Shown in pieces: positions 1 to 4,967 of a DNA stretch of 5,922 nucleotides. Within the stretch, counting starts at the first letter, position 1; each line of letters starts with the position of its first letter. Source of the DNA: JAKAJA01 sp037440125 (lineage in GTDB: Bacteria > Acidobacteriota > UBA4820 > DSQY01); contig JBBIUU010000147.1 in the NCBI GenBank assembly GCA_037440125.1, positions 1 to 5,922 on the forward strand. Reading direction: 5' to 3'. The translations under genes were made by a program, and so were the position numbers. The notes under the pieces are model-generated. The model worked only from the letters and a program-made list of their open reading frames with translations, was not told the origin of the DNA and did not search any database.

Positions 1-590
1 GCGGGATGAGCGTAGATCGCCTCGGCGTAGTCTGACTCGAGGGGCCCGAGCGGCACGCCGTAGGTGAGGAACCGGAGGGCCACGGGCGCGAAGACGATGT
101 CGGCCACCGAGAAGGCGCCGAACAGCCAGTCGCCCCCCGAAGCGTAGGCCGCGCGGCAGTCTCTCCAGACGGCCTGGACCCGCTCCGCGTCTTCCATCGC
201 CTGGGGCGAGAAGCGGAGCCCATACAGCTTCGCGCGGCAGTTGAAGGGCATCTCCTCGCGCATGTGGGTGAAGCCCGCGTGCATCTCGGCGGTGACGGAG
301 CGCGCGGCGGCTCGCGCCCCTTGCTCCTCAGGCCAGCCCACGGAACCGGGGTAGGTCTCGGCCATGTACTCGCCGATGGCGAGGGAGTCCCAGACCACGA
401 TGCCGCCGTCCCTCAGCACGGGGACGCGGCCCGAGGGCGAGAGCCCGCCGATGCGCCTCTCCCACTGCTCCGTGTACATGGGGATGCGCACTTCGGTGAA
501 GGGGCGTCCGCTGAGCTTCACGGCGAGCCATCCCCGCAGGGACCAGGAGGAGTAGGCCTTGTTGCCGATGACGATCTCGAGAGACGACAT
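1..590 (-). CDS. Glutathione S-transferase family protein (C-terminus cut off by window edge)
   Basis: Probable soluble glutathione S-transferase, conjugating or exchanging glutathione on electrophilic substrates in the cytoplasm; the substrate cannot be told. The visible 196 residues show an N-terminal thioredoxin-fold domain (about 4-80) with the motif NKAYSSWSLRGWLAVK, whose Ser14/Ser15/Ser17 cluster is where Ser-type GSTs place the catalytic serine. VPVL follows at 56-59 with the expected cis-Pro57, then the glutathione gamma-glutamyl-binding motif as Asp68-Ser69 in WDSLAIGEYMAE. The all-helical C-terminal domain contains GDWLFGAFSVADIVFAPVALRF, in which Ser161-x-x-Asp164 is the GST N-capping box. 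Family members are usually about 210-230 residues, so perhaps 20-35 are missing. The ATG (590-588) is preceded by AGGAGG (601-596) at 5 nt spacing, which fixes the start. The gene diverges from the DUF4870 gene. Family is seen directly; substrate class is unknown. Confidence 0.9.
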   Translation of the reverse strand, partial: MSSLEIVIGNKAYSSWSLRGWLAVKLSGRPFTEVRIPMYTEQWERRIGGLSPSGRVPVLRDGGIVVWDSLAIGEYMAETYPGSVGWPEEQGARAAARSVTAEMHAGFTHMREEMPFNCRAKLYGLRFSPQAMEDAERVQAVWRDCRAAYASGGDWLFGAFSVADIVFAPVALRFLTYGVPLGPLESDYAEAIYAHP

Positions 591-631
591 GGGGTCCTCC
601 TAGAGGCGTTCTCGTATGGCGAGTGTACCAC

Positions 632-647
632 TGCGGCCCCGGCCGCA
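632..647. repeat. Perfect short inverted repeat in divergent intergenic region
   Basis: TGCGGCC (632-638), two bases CC, then GGCCGCA (641-647) form a perfect 7-bp inverted repeat. It lies in the 102-nt space between the divergent GST (minus) and DUF4870 (plus) genes. Reading the minus strand, a weak promoter can be drawn across it: TTGCGG (648-643), a short 15-bp spacer, TACACT (627-622). The repeat would then overlap the -35 box, as an operator might. The spacer is below the usual 16-18 bp and the sequence is G+C-rich, so chance is a real alternative. Confidence 0.35.
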
Positions 648-692
648 ACCCGCGAGGCCCGCCCTGCGTACCATCGGTCAAGGGAGTCTGCC

Positions 693-1148
693 ATGAGCGA
701 CGAATCGACCCAGCCCGGAGACGCGGCCCTTCCGGCCGCCGCCCCGCCCGACGCACCCCCGACGCCGACCACGACACCGCCTCCGCCCCCAAATCTGGAG
801 CCGCCCAAGCCCAACGACGGGCGGAACTGGGCCGCCATGGCCCATCTCTCGGCCTTCCTCGGCTACGCGAGCATCCCCTTCGGGTTCCTCCTCGGTCCCC
901 TCATCGTGTGGGCCGCGCTGAAGGACAAGTACGCCTTCGTGGACGAGCAGGGCAAGGAGGCCCTGAACTTCCAGCTGTCGGTCCTCATCTACACGCTCGC
1001 CTCCATCCCGCTCATCTGCCTCTGCGTCGGCCTGATGCTGCTGGTCCTCATCAGCGTCATGAACTTCGTCTTCATCATCGTCGCCGCCGTCCGCGCCGCC
1101 AACGGCGAGCACTACCGCTATCCCCTGGCTATCCGGTTTCTGAAATGA
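693..1148 (+). CDS. DUF4870 (Tic20-like) small membrane protein with proline-rich N-terminal tail
   Basis: A 151-residue inner-membrane protein of the DUF4870 family, whose role is not established. Residues 1-43 are a disordered, proline-rich tail including a run of five prolines at 29-33. The domain follows: WAAMAHLSAFLGY (46-58), a first membrane segment (about 52-75) containing PFGFLLGPLIVW, then the family signature KDKYAFVDEQGKEALNFQ (77-94). Two closely spaced hydrophobic segments cover about 96-135, and the end, NGEHYRYPLAIRFLK, matches the usual C-terminal GE-YRYPL-IR motif. The ATG at 693 is chosen because AGGGAG (681-686) sits 6 nt upstream. In-frame codons further upstream would overlap the divergent GST gene and read as low-complexity sequence. 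The gene appears monocistronic, ending at a hairpin that begins directly after its TGA. Family assignment is firm; function is not known. Confidence 0.92.
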   Translation: MSDESTQPGDAALPAAAPPDAPPTPTTTPPPPPNLEPPKPNDGRNWAAMAHLSAFLGYASIPFGFLLGPLIVWAALKDKYAFVDEQGKEALNFQLSVLIYTLASIPLICLCVGLMLLVLISVMNFVFIIVAAVRAANGEHYRYPLAIRFLK

Positions 1149-1176
1149 GAAGGGCCCCGGCGAACCGGGGCCCTTC
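1149..1176. terminator. Bidirectional hairpin terminator between convergent genes
   Basis: A perfect 12-bp stem: GAAGGGCCCCGG (1149-1160), loop CGAA (1161-1164), CCGGGGCCCTTC (1165-1176). It starts at the base after the DUF4870 stop codon and lies 23 nt beyond the stop of the convergent exported-protein gene. On the minus strand the loop reads TTCG. Neither side has a long T run: the plus side continues CGGATCACC and the minus side TCATTTCAG. The extreme stability and the position between two converging genes still make it the likely terminator for both. Confidence 0.85.
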
Positions 1177-1199
1177 GGATCACCGCGCTTCGTCCCAGG

Positions 1200-1805
1200 C
1201 TACTTCAGCCGGCTCAGGTCCACGGGGATCTCGTGGATCTCCGCGCCTTTGTCCTCCGACTCCACGATGACCAGCTTCAGTTCCTTGGCGCCTTTGACCT
1301 GGTCCATGTCGAAGGTGAACTGCTTGGTGCTGTAGTAGAAGGGTTCGGCGTAGAAGCCCACGCTCCGGAGCTCGGTGGTGATGAGGGAGCTCTGGAGCGG
1401 GTGCACGGGTTTCCCGTCCACGAGGAGGGAGACCTCCACGGCGCCCGCCTTGTCCACGTTCCGATGGAACACGTTGAGATCGATAATGAGACGGAAGGGG
1501 TCGAAGATCTTGGCGACCTGCTCCGGAGTGACCTTCTTGCCCTCTTTCGTCGTGGCCGTCACGAAGGACGCCGCGCGTACCATGGGCGTCTGGATGTGGA
1601 TGACTTCGTCGTAGGCGCGGCAGCGGTGGGTGAGACGGTAGGGCTCCTTGTCGGGCTTGATCTTCTGGATCTGTTCGAGGGCGGAAGGCCATCCGCCCGC
1701 AGGCACTTCGGTCACGAGGCTCTGCGCGAGCCCTTCGAGACCCCAGGACGCGGTGGCGCCCACGGCGACAATCGCCGCAATCAACGACTTGCGAGCCCAA
1801 TTCAT
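1200..1805 (-). CDS. Exported protein of unknown function
   Basis: I do not recognise this 201-residue protein. It begins MNWARKSLIAAIVAVGATA, a typical Sec signal peptide with a positive start, hydrophobic core and small residues; cleavage is plausible after Ala19 or after the later GLA (27). The mature part is polar, has one cysteine (Cys62, in HRCRAYDEVI) and alternates hydrophobic and polar residues in a way that suggests a mostly beta fold. Examples are FRLIIDLNVFHRN, GAVEVSLLVDGKPV, QFTFDMDQV and ELKLVIVESEDKGAEIHEIPVDL near the end. There is no lipobox. Start choice: two ATGs lie 6 nt apart (1811 and 1805). The Shine-Dalgarno AAGGGG (1818-1813) is 1 nt from the first but 7 nt from the second, so 1805 is preferred. 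The gene lies 90 nt downstream of osmC on the same strand, so it may have its own promoter or be read through from the operon. It shares the hairpin at 1149-1176 with DUF4870. It is probably periplasmic or secreted. Confidence 0.82.
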   Translation of the reverse strand: MNWARKSLIAAIVAVGATASWGLEGLAQSLVTEVPAGGWPSALEQIQKIKPDKEPYRLTHRCRAYDEVIHIQTPMVRAASFVTATTKEGKKVTPEQVAKIFDPFRLIIDLNVFHRNVDKAGAVEVSLLVDGKPVHPLQSSLITTELRSVGFYAEPFYYSTKQFTFDMDQVKGAKELKLVIVESEDKGAEIHEIPVDLSRLK

Positions 1806-1895
1806 CGTCATACCCCTTGGTGTGTTTGCCGGAGCGATCTTTGGTCGTAACCCCTCAGGAGGCGCGGACCCCGACCGGTCTCCCGCATTCCGTAT
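1806..1895 (-). other. Intergenic region between the OsmC gene and the exported-protein gene
   Basis: Ninety nucleotides separate the OsmC stop (TGA, 1898-1896) from the preferred start at 1805. The only clear element is the Shine-Dalgarno AAGGGG (1818-1813). An 8-bp palindrome, GACCGGTC (1873-1880), is present. I see neither a convincing terminator hairpin with a T run nor a good -35/-10 pair, so whether the exported-protein gene belongs to the operon cannot be decided from the sequence. Confidence 0.5.
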
Positions 1896-2303
1896 TCAAA
1901 TGTAAACGAAAGACAGATCGATGTCCACCTCTGGCCGCAGGCTCTGCTTCACGGGACACGCCCGGGCCGTGGCCTCGAGCTTGCGCCTCGAGACGGCGTC
2001 CAGGTGCGCGGGCATCCTCACCTCGGCCTCCAGTCGACCGACGCGCCGTTCGGGATCGGCGACCATGTGCTTGCCGACCCTCACGGTCACGCCCGACAGG
2101 TCGATGCCCTCCCGTTCCGCCACGATGCCCATGACGGTGGCCATACAGCATCCGAACGCCGTCGCCACGAGGTCCGTGGGCGAGAACGCCTCGCCCTTGC
2201 CGTGGTTGTCCACGGGCGCGTCGGTGATGAGCGTGGCGCCGCTGGGGCCGTGGGTGGCCCTGCAGCGCAGCCCCGTGAGGTACTCGACCGAGATCTCGAC
2301 CAT
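1896..2303 (-). CDS. OsmC family peroxide reductase-like protein
   Basis: A 135-residue OsmC/Ohr-superfamily protein, full length for the family. Characterised members reduce organic hydroperoxides in the cytoplasm using a pair of cysteines. The fold marks are in order: an N-terminal beta region; FSPTDLVATAFGCCMATVMGI (40-60), whose Cys53 is the expected peroxidatic cysteine at the start of the central helix; and ARACPVKQSL (113-122), whose Cys116 is the expected partner. An extra cysteine, Cys52, sits beside Cys53, where many relatives have Ser or Gly. The sequence resembles the general OsmC/YhfA-like branch more than classical Ohr, so the true substrate is uncertain. The start ATG follows GGAGAGGG (2316-2309) at 5 nt, which overlaps the stop of the glutaredoxin gene 12 nt upstream; the two are surely co-transcribed and probably translationally coupled. 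Pairing with a glutaredoxin suggests thiol-linked recycling or a shared stress response, by inference. Confidence 0.93.
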   Translation of the reverse strand: MVEISVEYLTGLRCRATHGPSGATLITDAPVDNHGKGEAFSPTDLVATAFGCCMATVMGIVAEREGIDLSGVTVRVGKHMVADPERRVGRLEAEVRMPAHLDAVSRRKLEATARACPVKQSLRPEVDIDLSFVYI

Positions 2304-2315
2304 GGCGTCCCTCTC

Positions 2316-2597
2316 CTACTTCAGGCCCAGGAGCCCTTCGAGCTCGCCGCGCCGGTCCAGCTCCATCAGGTCGTCGCAGCCCCCGAGGTGCCTCCCGTCC
2401 ACGAAGACCTGGGGGACCGAATCGCGACCGCTCCTCGCCACCATCTCGCGGTACCTCGCCGTGGGCAGGACCCAGGCGAACAGCAACCATACCTGGTACT
2501 GGGTGAAGCCGACACCCTTGGAGCGCAGGAGGCGCTTGGCCCTCACACAATAGGGGCAGTTCCAGGCGGAGTAGACCTCGACGAGGGGCTGGCTCAA
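2316..2597 (-). CDS. grxC: Glutaredoxin (GrxC-type), TTG start, with an unusual hydrophobic insertion
   Basis: A 93-residue dithiol glutaredoxin, a cytoplasmic enzyme reducing disulfides and glutathionylated proteins with glutathione. It has the active site Cys14-Pro-Tyr-Cys17, then RAKRLLRSKGVGF; the cis-Pro motif SVPQVFVDG (60-68, Pro62) that binds glutathione; and GGCDDLMELDRRGEL (72-86), closely matching bacterial GrxC including the extra cysteine Cys74. Typical GrxC proteins have about 83-88 residues. The excess lies between Phe31 and Glu51, where about 13 residues are usual and 19 are found, including the hydrophobic run WLLFAWVL (37-44). No ATG lies near; a TTG (2597-2595) is the start, supported by GAGGTGATC (2608-2600). 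That sequence is a nine-base match to the 16S rRNA anti-Shine-Dalgarno end and overlaps the stop of the upstream membrane-protein gene. It is the second gene of a three-gene operon. Family is certain; whether the insertion is tolerated or is a sequence error is open. Confidence 0.92.
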   Translation of the reverse strand: MSQPLVEVYSAWNCPYCVRAKRLLRSKGVGFTQYQVWLLFAWVLPTARYREMVARSGRDSVPQVFVDGRHLGGCDDLMELDRRGELEGLLGLK

Positions 2598-2599
2598 GA

Positions 2600-2608
2600 G
2601 ATCACCTC
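2600..2608 (-). promoter_or_regulatory. Extended Shine-Dalgarno deciding the TTG start of grxC
   Basis: Minus-strand GAGGTGATC is fully complementary to the conserved 3' end of bacterial 16S rRNA. It overlaps the TGA stop of the upstream membrane-protein gene (2609-2607) and precedes the TTG codon at 2597. This unusually long match compensates for the weak start codon and suggests termination-reinitiation coupling. Confidence 0.8.
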
Positions 2609-3656
2609 AGCCGGGCTCGACCGGAGGTGGCGGAGGTTCCGGCGGCGACGCCTCCGGAGGGCCAGCCTCACCCGCCGGGGGTCCAGGATCGTCCGCCGCG
2701 GGCGGCGTCGGTCCGAGCGCCGGGGCCTCGACGGCGACGAGCGGCGCCAGGGCTCCCTCGGGAGGCAGGAGCGTCCATTCGGGCGCGACCTGCTGCAGGA
2801 AGGTCAGAGAATAGCAGCGGAAGAAGACGAAGACCGGCAGGAACACCACGCTGCTCAGGTACGGGAGGGCGGCGACGCAGCACGTGATGCACATGCCGAT
2901 GACCATGAGGATCCCGGCCGCGATCGAGAGGACGATGAACATGCCGTAGAAGAGAAGGAAGGACCCCACCCGCCCCCGCAAAACCTCGTCCCGGAACGCC
3001 ATGAGGGCGGCGGTGGCGGGCGCACCGCGCCTGTACATGATGGGGACGACGAAGTCGCGGATCGCGAGCTGCAGCAGCAGGAAGGCAAACGCCAGGGGCA
3101 CCAGGACGCACGCCCCGAACACCACCGCCGCCACGGCCCTCCCCGTGAAGGCCTCGCTCCGGATGGCGGGCCAGGCCAGCACGAGGGTCGCGGCGAGGAC
3201 GAGCAGGAACGCGCCCAGGCCGATCAGGCCGATGACGAAACGGAGTTTGAAGAGGTCGTTCCCGGGGTCTCTGTAGCGGTTCCACGGCTCGGAGACGGCG
3301 CCGCGGTTCTTGAGCACGCCCTCGAGGAACATGAACTCGCCGCGGCTCCCTAGCCAGAGAAAGAGCGCCCAGAGAGCCGTCCCGAGGACGAGGACGACGG
3401 CGAAGATACCCAGGACGAGGACCAGGTGCGACGTCACCCAGGGCACCCACCGGTCGGTCACGTCGCTCCGGGTCGAACCGCCGAAGGGGTTGCCTCCGGT
3501 GGTGCCTCCGCCCTGTCCGAGCGCCGCCAGGAAGGCGCAGAACCCCAGCGTGAACCACTTGTTGACGTCGAAGGGGCCGAAGCAGATGCGTTTGGTGTGG
3601 GCCAGGGCCGAGTCGATGGCGTCGAGGACGGAAGGCGCGCTCCCAATCTCGCTCAT
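2607..3656 (-). CDS. Multipass membrane protein, DUF7544-like, with proline-rich C-terminal tail
   Basis: A 349-residue integral membrane protein of unknown function. The N-terminus VLDAIDSALAHTKRICFGPFDVNKWFTLGFCAFLAALG (10-47) has the amphipathic helix, PFD motif and Lys-Trp pair seen in a family of uncharacterised proteins that I associate, tentatively, with DUF7544. A Gly-rich linker (47-60) follows, then a membrane segment at about 77-102. A conserved-looking polar loop contains GSRGEFMFLEGVLKNR and PWNRYRDPGNDLFKLRF (103-140). Further segments lie at about 140-165, 170-200 and 230-290, giving six or so in total. From about residue 303 the protein becomes a soluble tail rich in Pro, Ala, Glu and Gly, ending PPPPPVEPG. 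The ATG at 3656 has no good Shine-Dalgarno: the nearest purine run is GGGGGTAGG, 8 nt or more away. It is the first gene of the operon with grxC (9-nt gap) and the OsmC gene, and diverges from the phosphodiesterase gene. Transporter-like or envelope-maintenance roles are possible but not shown. Confidence 0.85.
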   Translation of the reverse strand: MSEIGSAPSVLDAIDSALAHTKRICFGPFDVNKWFTLGFCAFLAALGQGGGTTGGNPFGGSTRSDVTDRWVPWVTSHLVLVLGIFAVVLVLGTALWALFLWLGSRGEFMFLEGVLKNRGAVSEPWNRYRDPGNDLFKLRFVIGLIGLGAFLLVLAATLVLAWPAIRSEAFTGRAVAAVVFGACVLVPLAFAFLLLQLAIRDFVVPIMYRRGAPATAALMAFRDEVLRGRVGSFLLFYGMFIVLSIAAGILMVIGMCITCCVAALPYLSSVVFLPVFVFFRCYSLTFLQQVAPEWTLLPPEGALAPLVAVEAPALGPTPPAADDPGPPAGEAGPPEASPPEPPPPPVEPG

Positions 3657-3710
3657 GAGATGAGCCTACCCCCGCCTCACCCGACCCGCAAGGCGCGCCC
3701 CCCTCCGGCC

Positions 3711-3719
3711 TGTTAAAAT
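3711..3719 (+). promoter_or_regulatory. Extended -10 promoter for the phosphodiesterase gene
   Basis: TGTTAAAAT contains TAAAAT (3714-3719; five of six TATAAT bases) preceded by TG one base earlier, the extended -10 arrangement. It is a rare A+T patch in the G+C-rich 104-nt divergent region. No good -35 box lies 16-18 bp upstream, which an extended -10 promoter can do without. Transcription would begin near 3726, giving a leader of about 35 nt before the ATG at 3761, with Shine-Dalgarno GGGAGGGGAG (3741-3750). Confidence 0.55.
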
Positions 3720-3760
3720 GGGGCACCCCGCGCACCATCGGGGAGGGGAGAAAGACTGCC

Positions 3761-4723
3761 ATGACGCCGTTCCTCCGGTCCCGCCCCGCCCTCGTCCTGC
3801 TCGCCCTTTCCCTTGCCGCGAACGCCGCAACCCCCGCTCCAGCACCGAGGCCTCCGGAGCCCTCTCGGAGGGCCGTGATCATCTCCTGGGACGGGGCGAA
3901 ACCGGAGGTCCTCCGGGCGCTCATGGCCCAGGGGCACCTCCCGACGGTGAAGAGCGTCGAGGACGAAGGCTGCTGGACCATGGACGCCCATACCATCGTC
4001 CCGAGCCTGACCCTGCCCTCCCACGTGTCCATGACGACGGGACTCCTCCCCACGGCCCACGGCGTCACCTGGAACAGCGACAGGCCCGAGAAGGGGCCCC
4101 TCAAGGTACCCACGGTCTTCACCCTCGCCCGCGAGGCGGGGCTCAAGGCGGCGCTCGTCGTGGGAAAGACGAAGCTCGCGCTCCTCGCCGGCCCGGGCGG
4201 ACCCGGCTGCGTCGTCCTGAAGGAGGGCGGGCCCGAAGAGGTGGTGAAGCGGGCGGCCCAGACGCTGAAAGAGAGGGACCTGGACCTTCTCTTCGTCCAC
4301 TTCGCCGCCCCCGACGCCGACGGCCACGACTTCGGCTGGGGCGACACGGCGGCGGGGCAACCGCCTTCGGCCGAGTACCAGGCCGCGCTGTGCGCCTGCG
4401 ACGCCGCCACGGGGCACCTCCTGGCGACCCTGAAGGCGGACCCGCGCTGGGCGCAGACGATCGTCATCCTCACGGCGGATCACGGCGGAAAGGGCAAGGA
4501 CCACGGCGGGGAGGACCCCCAGGAGACGACCATCCCCTGGCTCGCCACCGGAGGTCTCGTGGCCGCCCATGGCGCCCTCAAGGTGCCCGTCCACACCACC
4601 GACACCGCGGCCACCGCCCTCGCGGCGCTGGGCCTGCCCGTCCCTTCGGGGTGGGCGGGGCGGCCCGTCCCGGGCGTGCTCGCCGAGAGCGCCCCCGCGG
4701 CGCGGCTGAAGCCCGCCGCATAG
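3761..4723 (+). CDS. Exported type I phosphodiesterase / alkaline phosphatase superfamily hydrolase
   Basis: A 320-residue metal-dependent hydrolase of the nucleotide pyrophosphatase/phosphodiesterase (Phosphodiest) family, probably periplasmic, cleaving phosphomono- or diesters; the substrate cannot be predicted. Residues 1-23 form a signal peptide (hydrophobic LVLLALSLAANAA), followed by a Pro/Ala linker. The two-zinc site is complete by inspection: Asp44 in ISWDGAKPEVL; the nucleophile Thr84 in PSLTLPSHVSMTTG (81-94); Asn105 in HGVTWN; Asp185 and His189 in PDADGH; Asp240-His241 in TADHGG; and a further His248 in KDHGG. The end, HTTDTAATALAALGLPVPSGWAGRPV, is the usual C-terminal region of this superfamily. 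The protein is short compared with eukaryotic NPPs but normal for bacterial single-domain members. The ATG at 3761 follows GGGAGGGGAG and gives the signal peptide directly. It diverges from the membrane protein-grxC-osmC operon and is followed by 244 nt without a gene, so it is probably monocistronic. Confidence 0.92.
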   Translation: MTPFLRSRPALVLLALSLAANAATPAPAPRPPEPSRRAVIISWDGAKPEVLRALMAQGHLPTVKSVEDEGCWTMDAHTIVPSLTLPSHVSMTTGLLPTAHGVTWNSDRPEKGPLKVPTVFTLAREAGLKAALVVGKTKLALLAGPGGPGCVVLKEGGPEEVVKRAAQTLKERDLDLLFVHFAAPDADGHDFGWGDTAAGQPPSAEYQAALCACDAATGHLLATLKADPRWAQTIVILTADHGGKGKDHGGEDPQETTIPWLATGGLVAAHGALKVPVHTTDTAATALAALGLPVPSGWAGRPVPGVLAESAPAARLKPAA

Positions 4724-4730
4724 CCTCTCC

Positions 4731-4755
4731 GGCGCGGCCCCTGAGGGATCGCGCC
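4731..4755 (+). terminator. Possible hairpin terminator after the phosphodiesterase gene
   Basis: GGCGCG (4731-4736) and CGCGCC (4750-4755) form a perfect 6-bp stem around a 13-nt loop, 7 nt after the TAG stop. No T tract follows directly; the first T-containing stretch, CTTGATTCTCC, lies 17 nt on. Position favours a terminator, but the missing T run and high G+C content make this tentative. Confidence 0.35.
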
Positions 4756-4791
4756 CCCTCCGCGGACCGCCCTTGATTCTCCTGCCCTCCC

Positions 4792-4866
4792 ATCGCGCCG
4801 GGGCGGCGCTCCTACAAACGCATGCAGGACGGATCGGAATCCTGTGAGAGCGGCGCCCCCGGCGAT
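4792..4866. repeat. REPIN-like pair of inverted repeats
   Basis: Two similar arms of 25 and 24 nt (4792-4816 and 4843-4866) lie in opposite orientation with 26 nt between them. By hand alignment about 20 of 25 columns agree, with one gap. Read outward from the centre, each arm begins TGTGAGAGCG or TGTAGGAGCG and continues into a G+C-rich palindromic core ending in GCGAT. That is the general plan of bacterial REP elements: a short conserved head plus a hairpin core. The minus-strand arm contains a perfect stem GCGCCG-CCC-CGGCGC (about 4795-4809). Two REPs in inverted orientation form a REPIN. A small inner stem, CAGGA (4825-4829) with TCCTG (4840-4844), lies in the spacer. It occupies the intergenic space between the phosphodiesterase and pepF genes, where such elements usually sit. 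Membership of a dispersed family cannot be proven from one copy. Confidence 0.55.
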
Positions 4867-4888
4867 CGAGATCGGTGTCGGCCTTCAC

Positions 4889-4918
4889 CTGAAGCCGGGC
4901 GGATCCCCGCGGTATAAT
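4889..4918 (+). promoter_or_regulatory. Promoter of pepF with consensus TATAAT -10 box
   Basis: TATAAT (4913-4918) is a perfect -10 hexamer inside strongly G+C-rich DNA. The best -35 candidate is the weak CTGAAG (4889-4894) with an 18-bp spacer. Transcription would start near 4925, giving a leader of about 43 nt. Upstream, CGATC-GA-GATCG (4863-4874) is a short perfect inverted repeat that touches the REPIN-like element and could be a binding site, though this is speculative. Confidence 0.65.
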
Positions 4919-4967
4919 GAGAATCTACCGGCGTCCCAGGTCCGGGGCGCATAGGAAGGGGGATTTC

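Noticed and set aside
669..674. TACCAT as a -10 box for the DUF4870 gene
   Set aside because: It would place the transcript start at the Shine-Dalgarno itself, and no -35 box is present. The string is better explained as part of the leader motif shared with the phosphodiesterase gene.
264..692. Upstream extension of the DUF4870 frame to an ATG at 264
   Set aside because: The extension would run antisense through the GST gene, shows no family similarity, and the ATG at 693 has a proper Shine-Dalgarno and starts just before the domain tail expected for the family.
1233..1850. A 205-codon plus-strand frame opposite the exported-protein gene
   Set aside because: Antisense shadow. The minus-strand reading has a signal peptide, a well-spaced Shine-Dalgarno and normal composition, while this one has neither.
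1873..1880. Palindrome GACCGGTC as an operator
   Set aside because: A single 8-bp palindrome is expected often by chance in G+C-rich DNA, and there is no second copy or promoter beside it.
2004..3353. A 449-codon open frame on the plus strand
   Set aside because: It is antisense to the OsmC gene, glutaredoxin and the membrane protein, lacks a Shine-Dalgarno, and encodes a compositionally biased Arg/Asp/His/Glu-rich sequence with no domain.
2668..4473. A 601-codon open frame on the minus strand spanning the membrane-protein and phosphodiesterase genes
   Set aside because: It runs antisense to the phosphodiesterase gene and out of frame with the membrane-protein gene, both of which have clear family motifs. 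Its translation is Arg/Pro/Gly-rich low-complexity sequence typical of open shadow frames in G+C-rich DNA.
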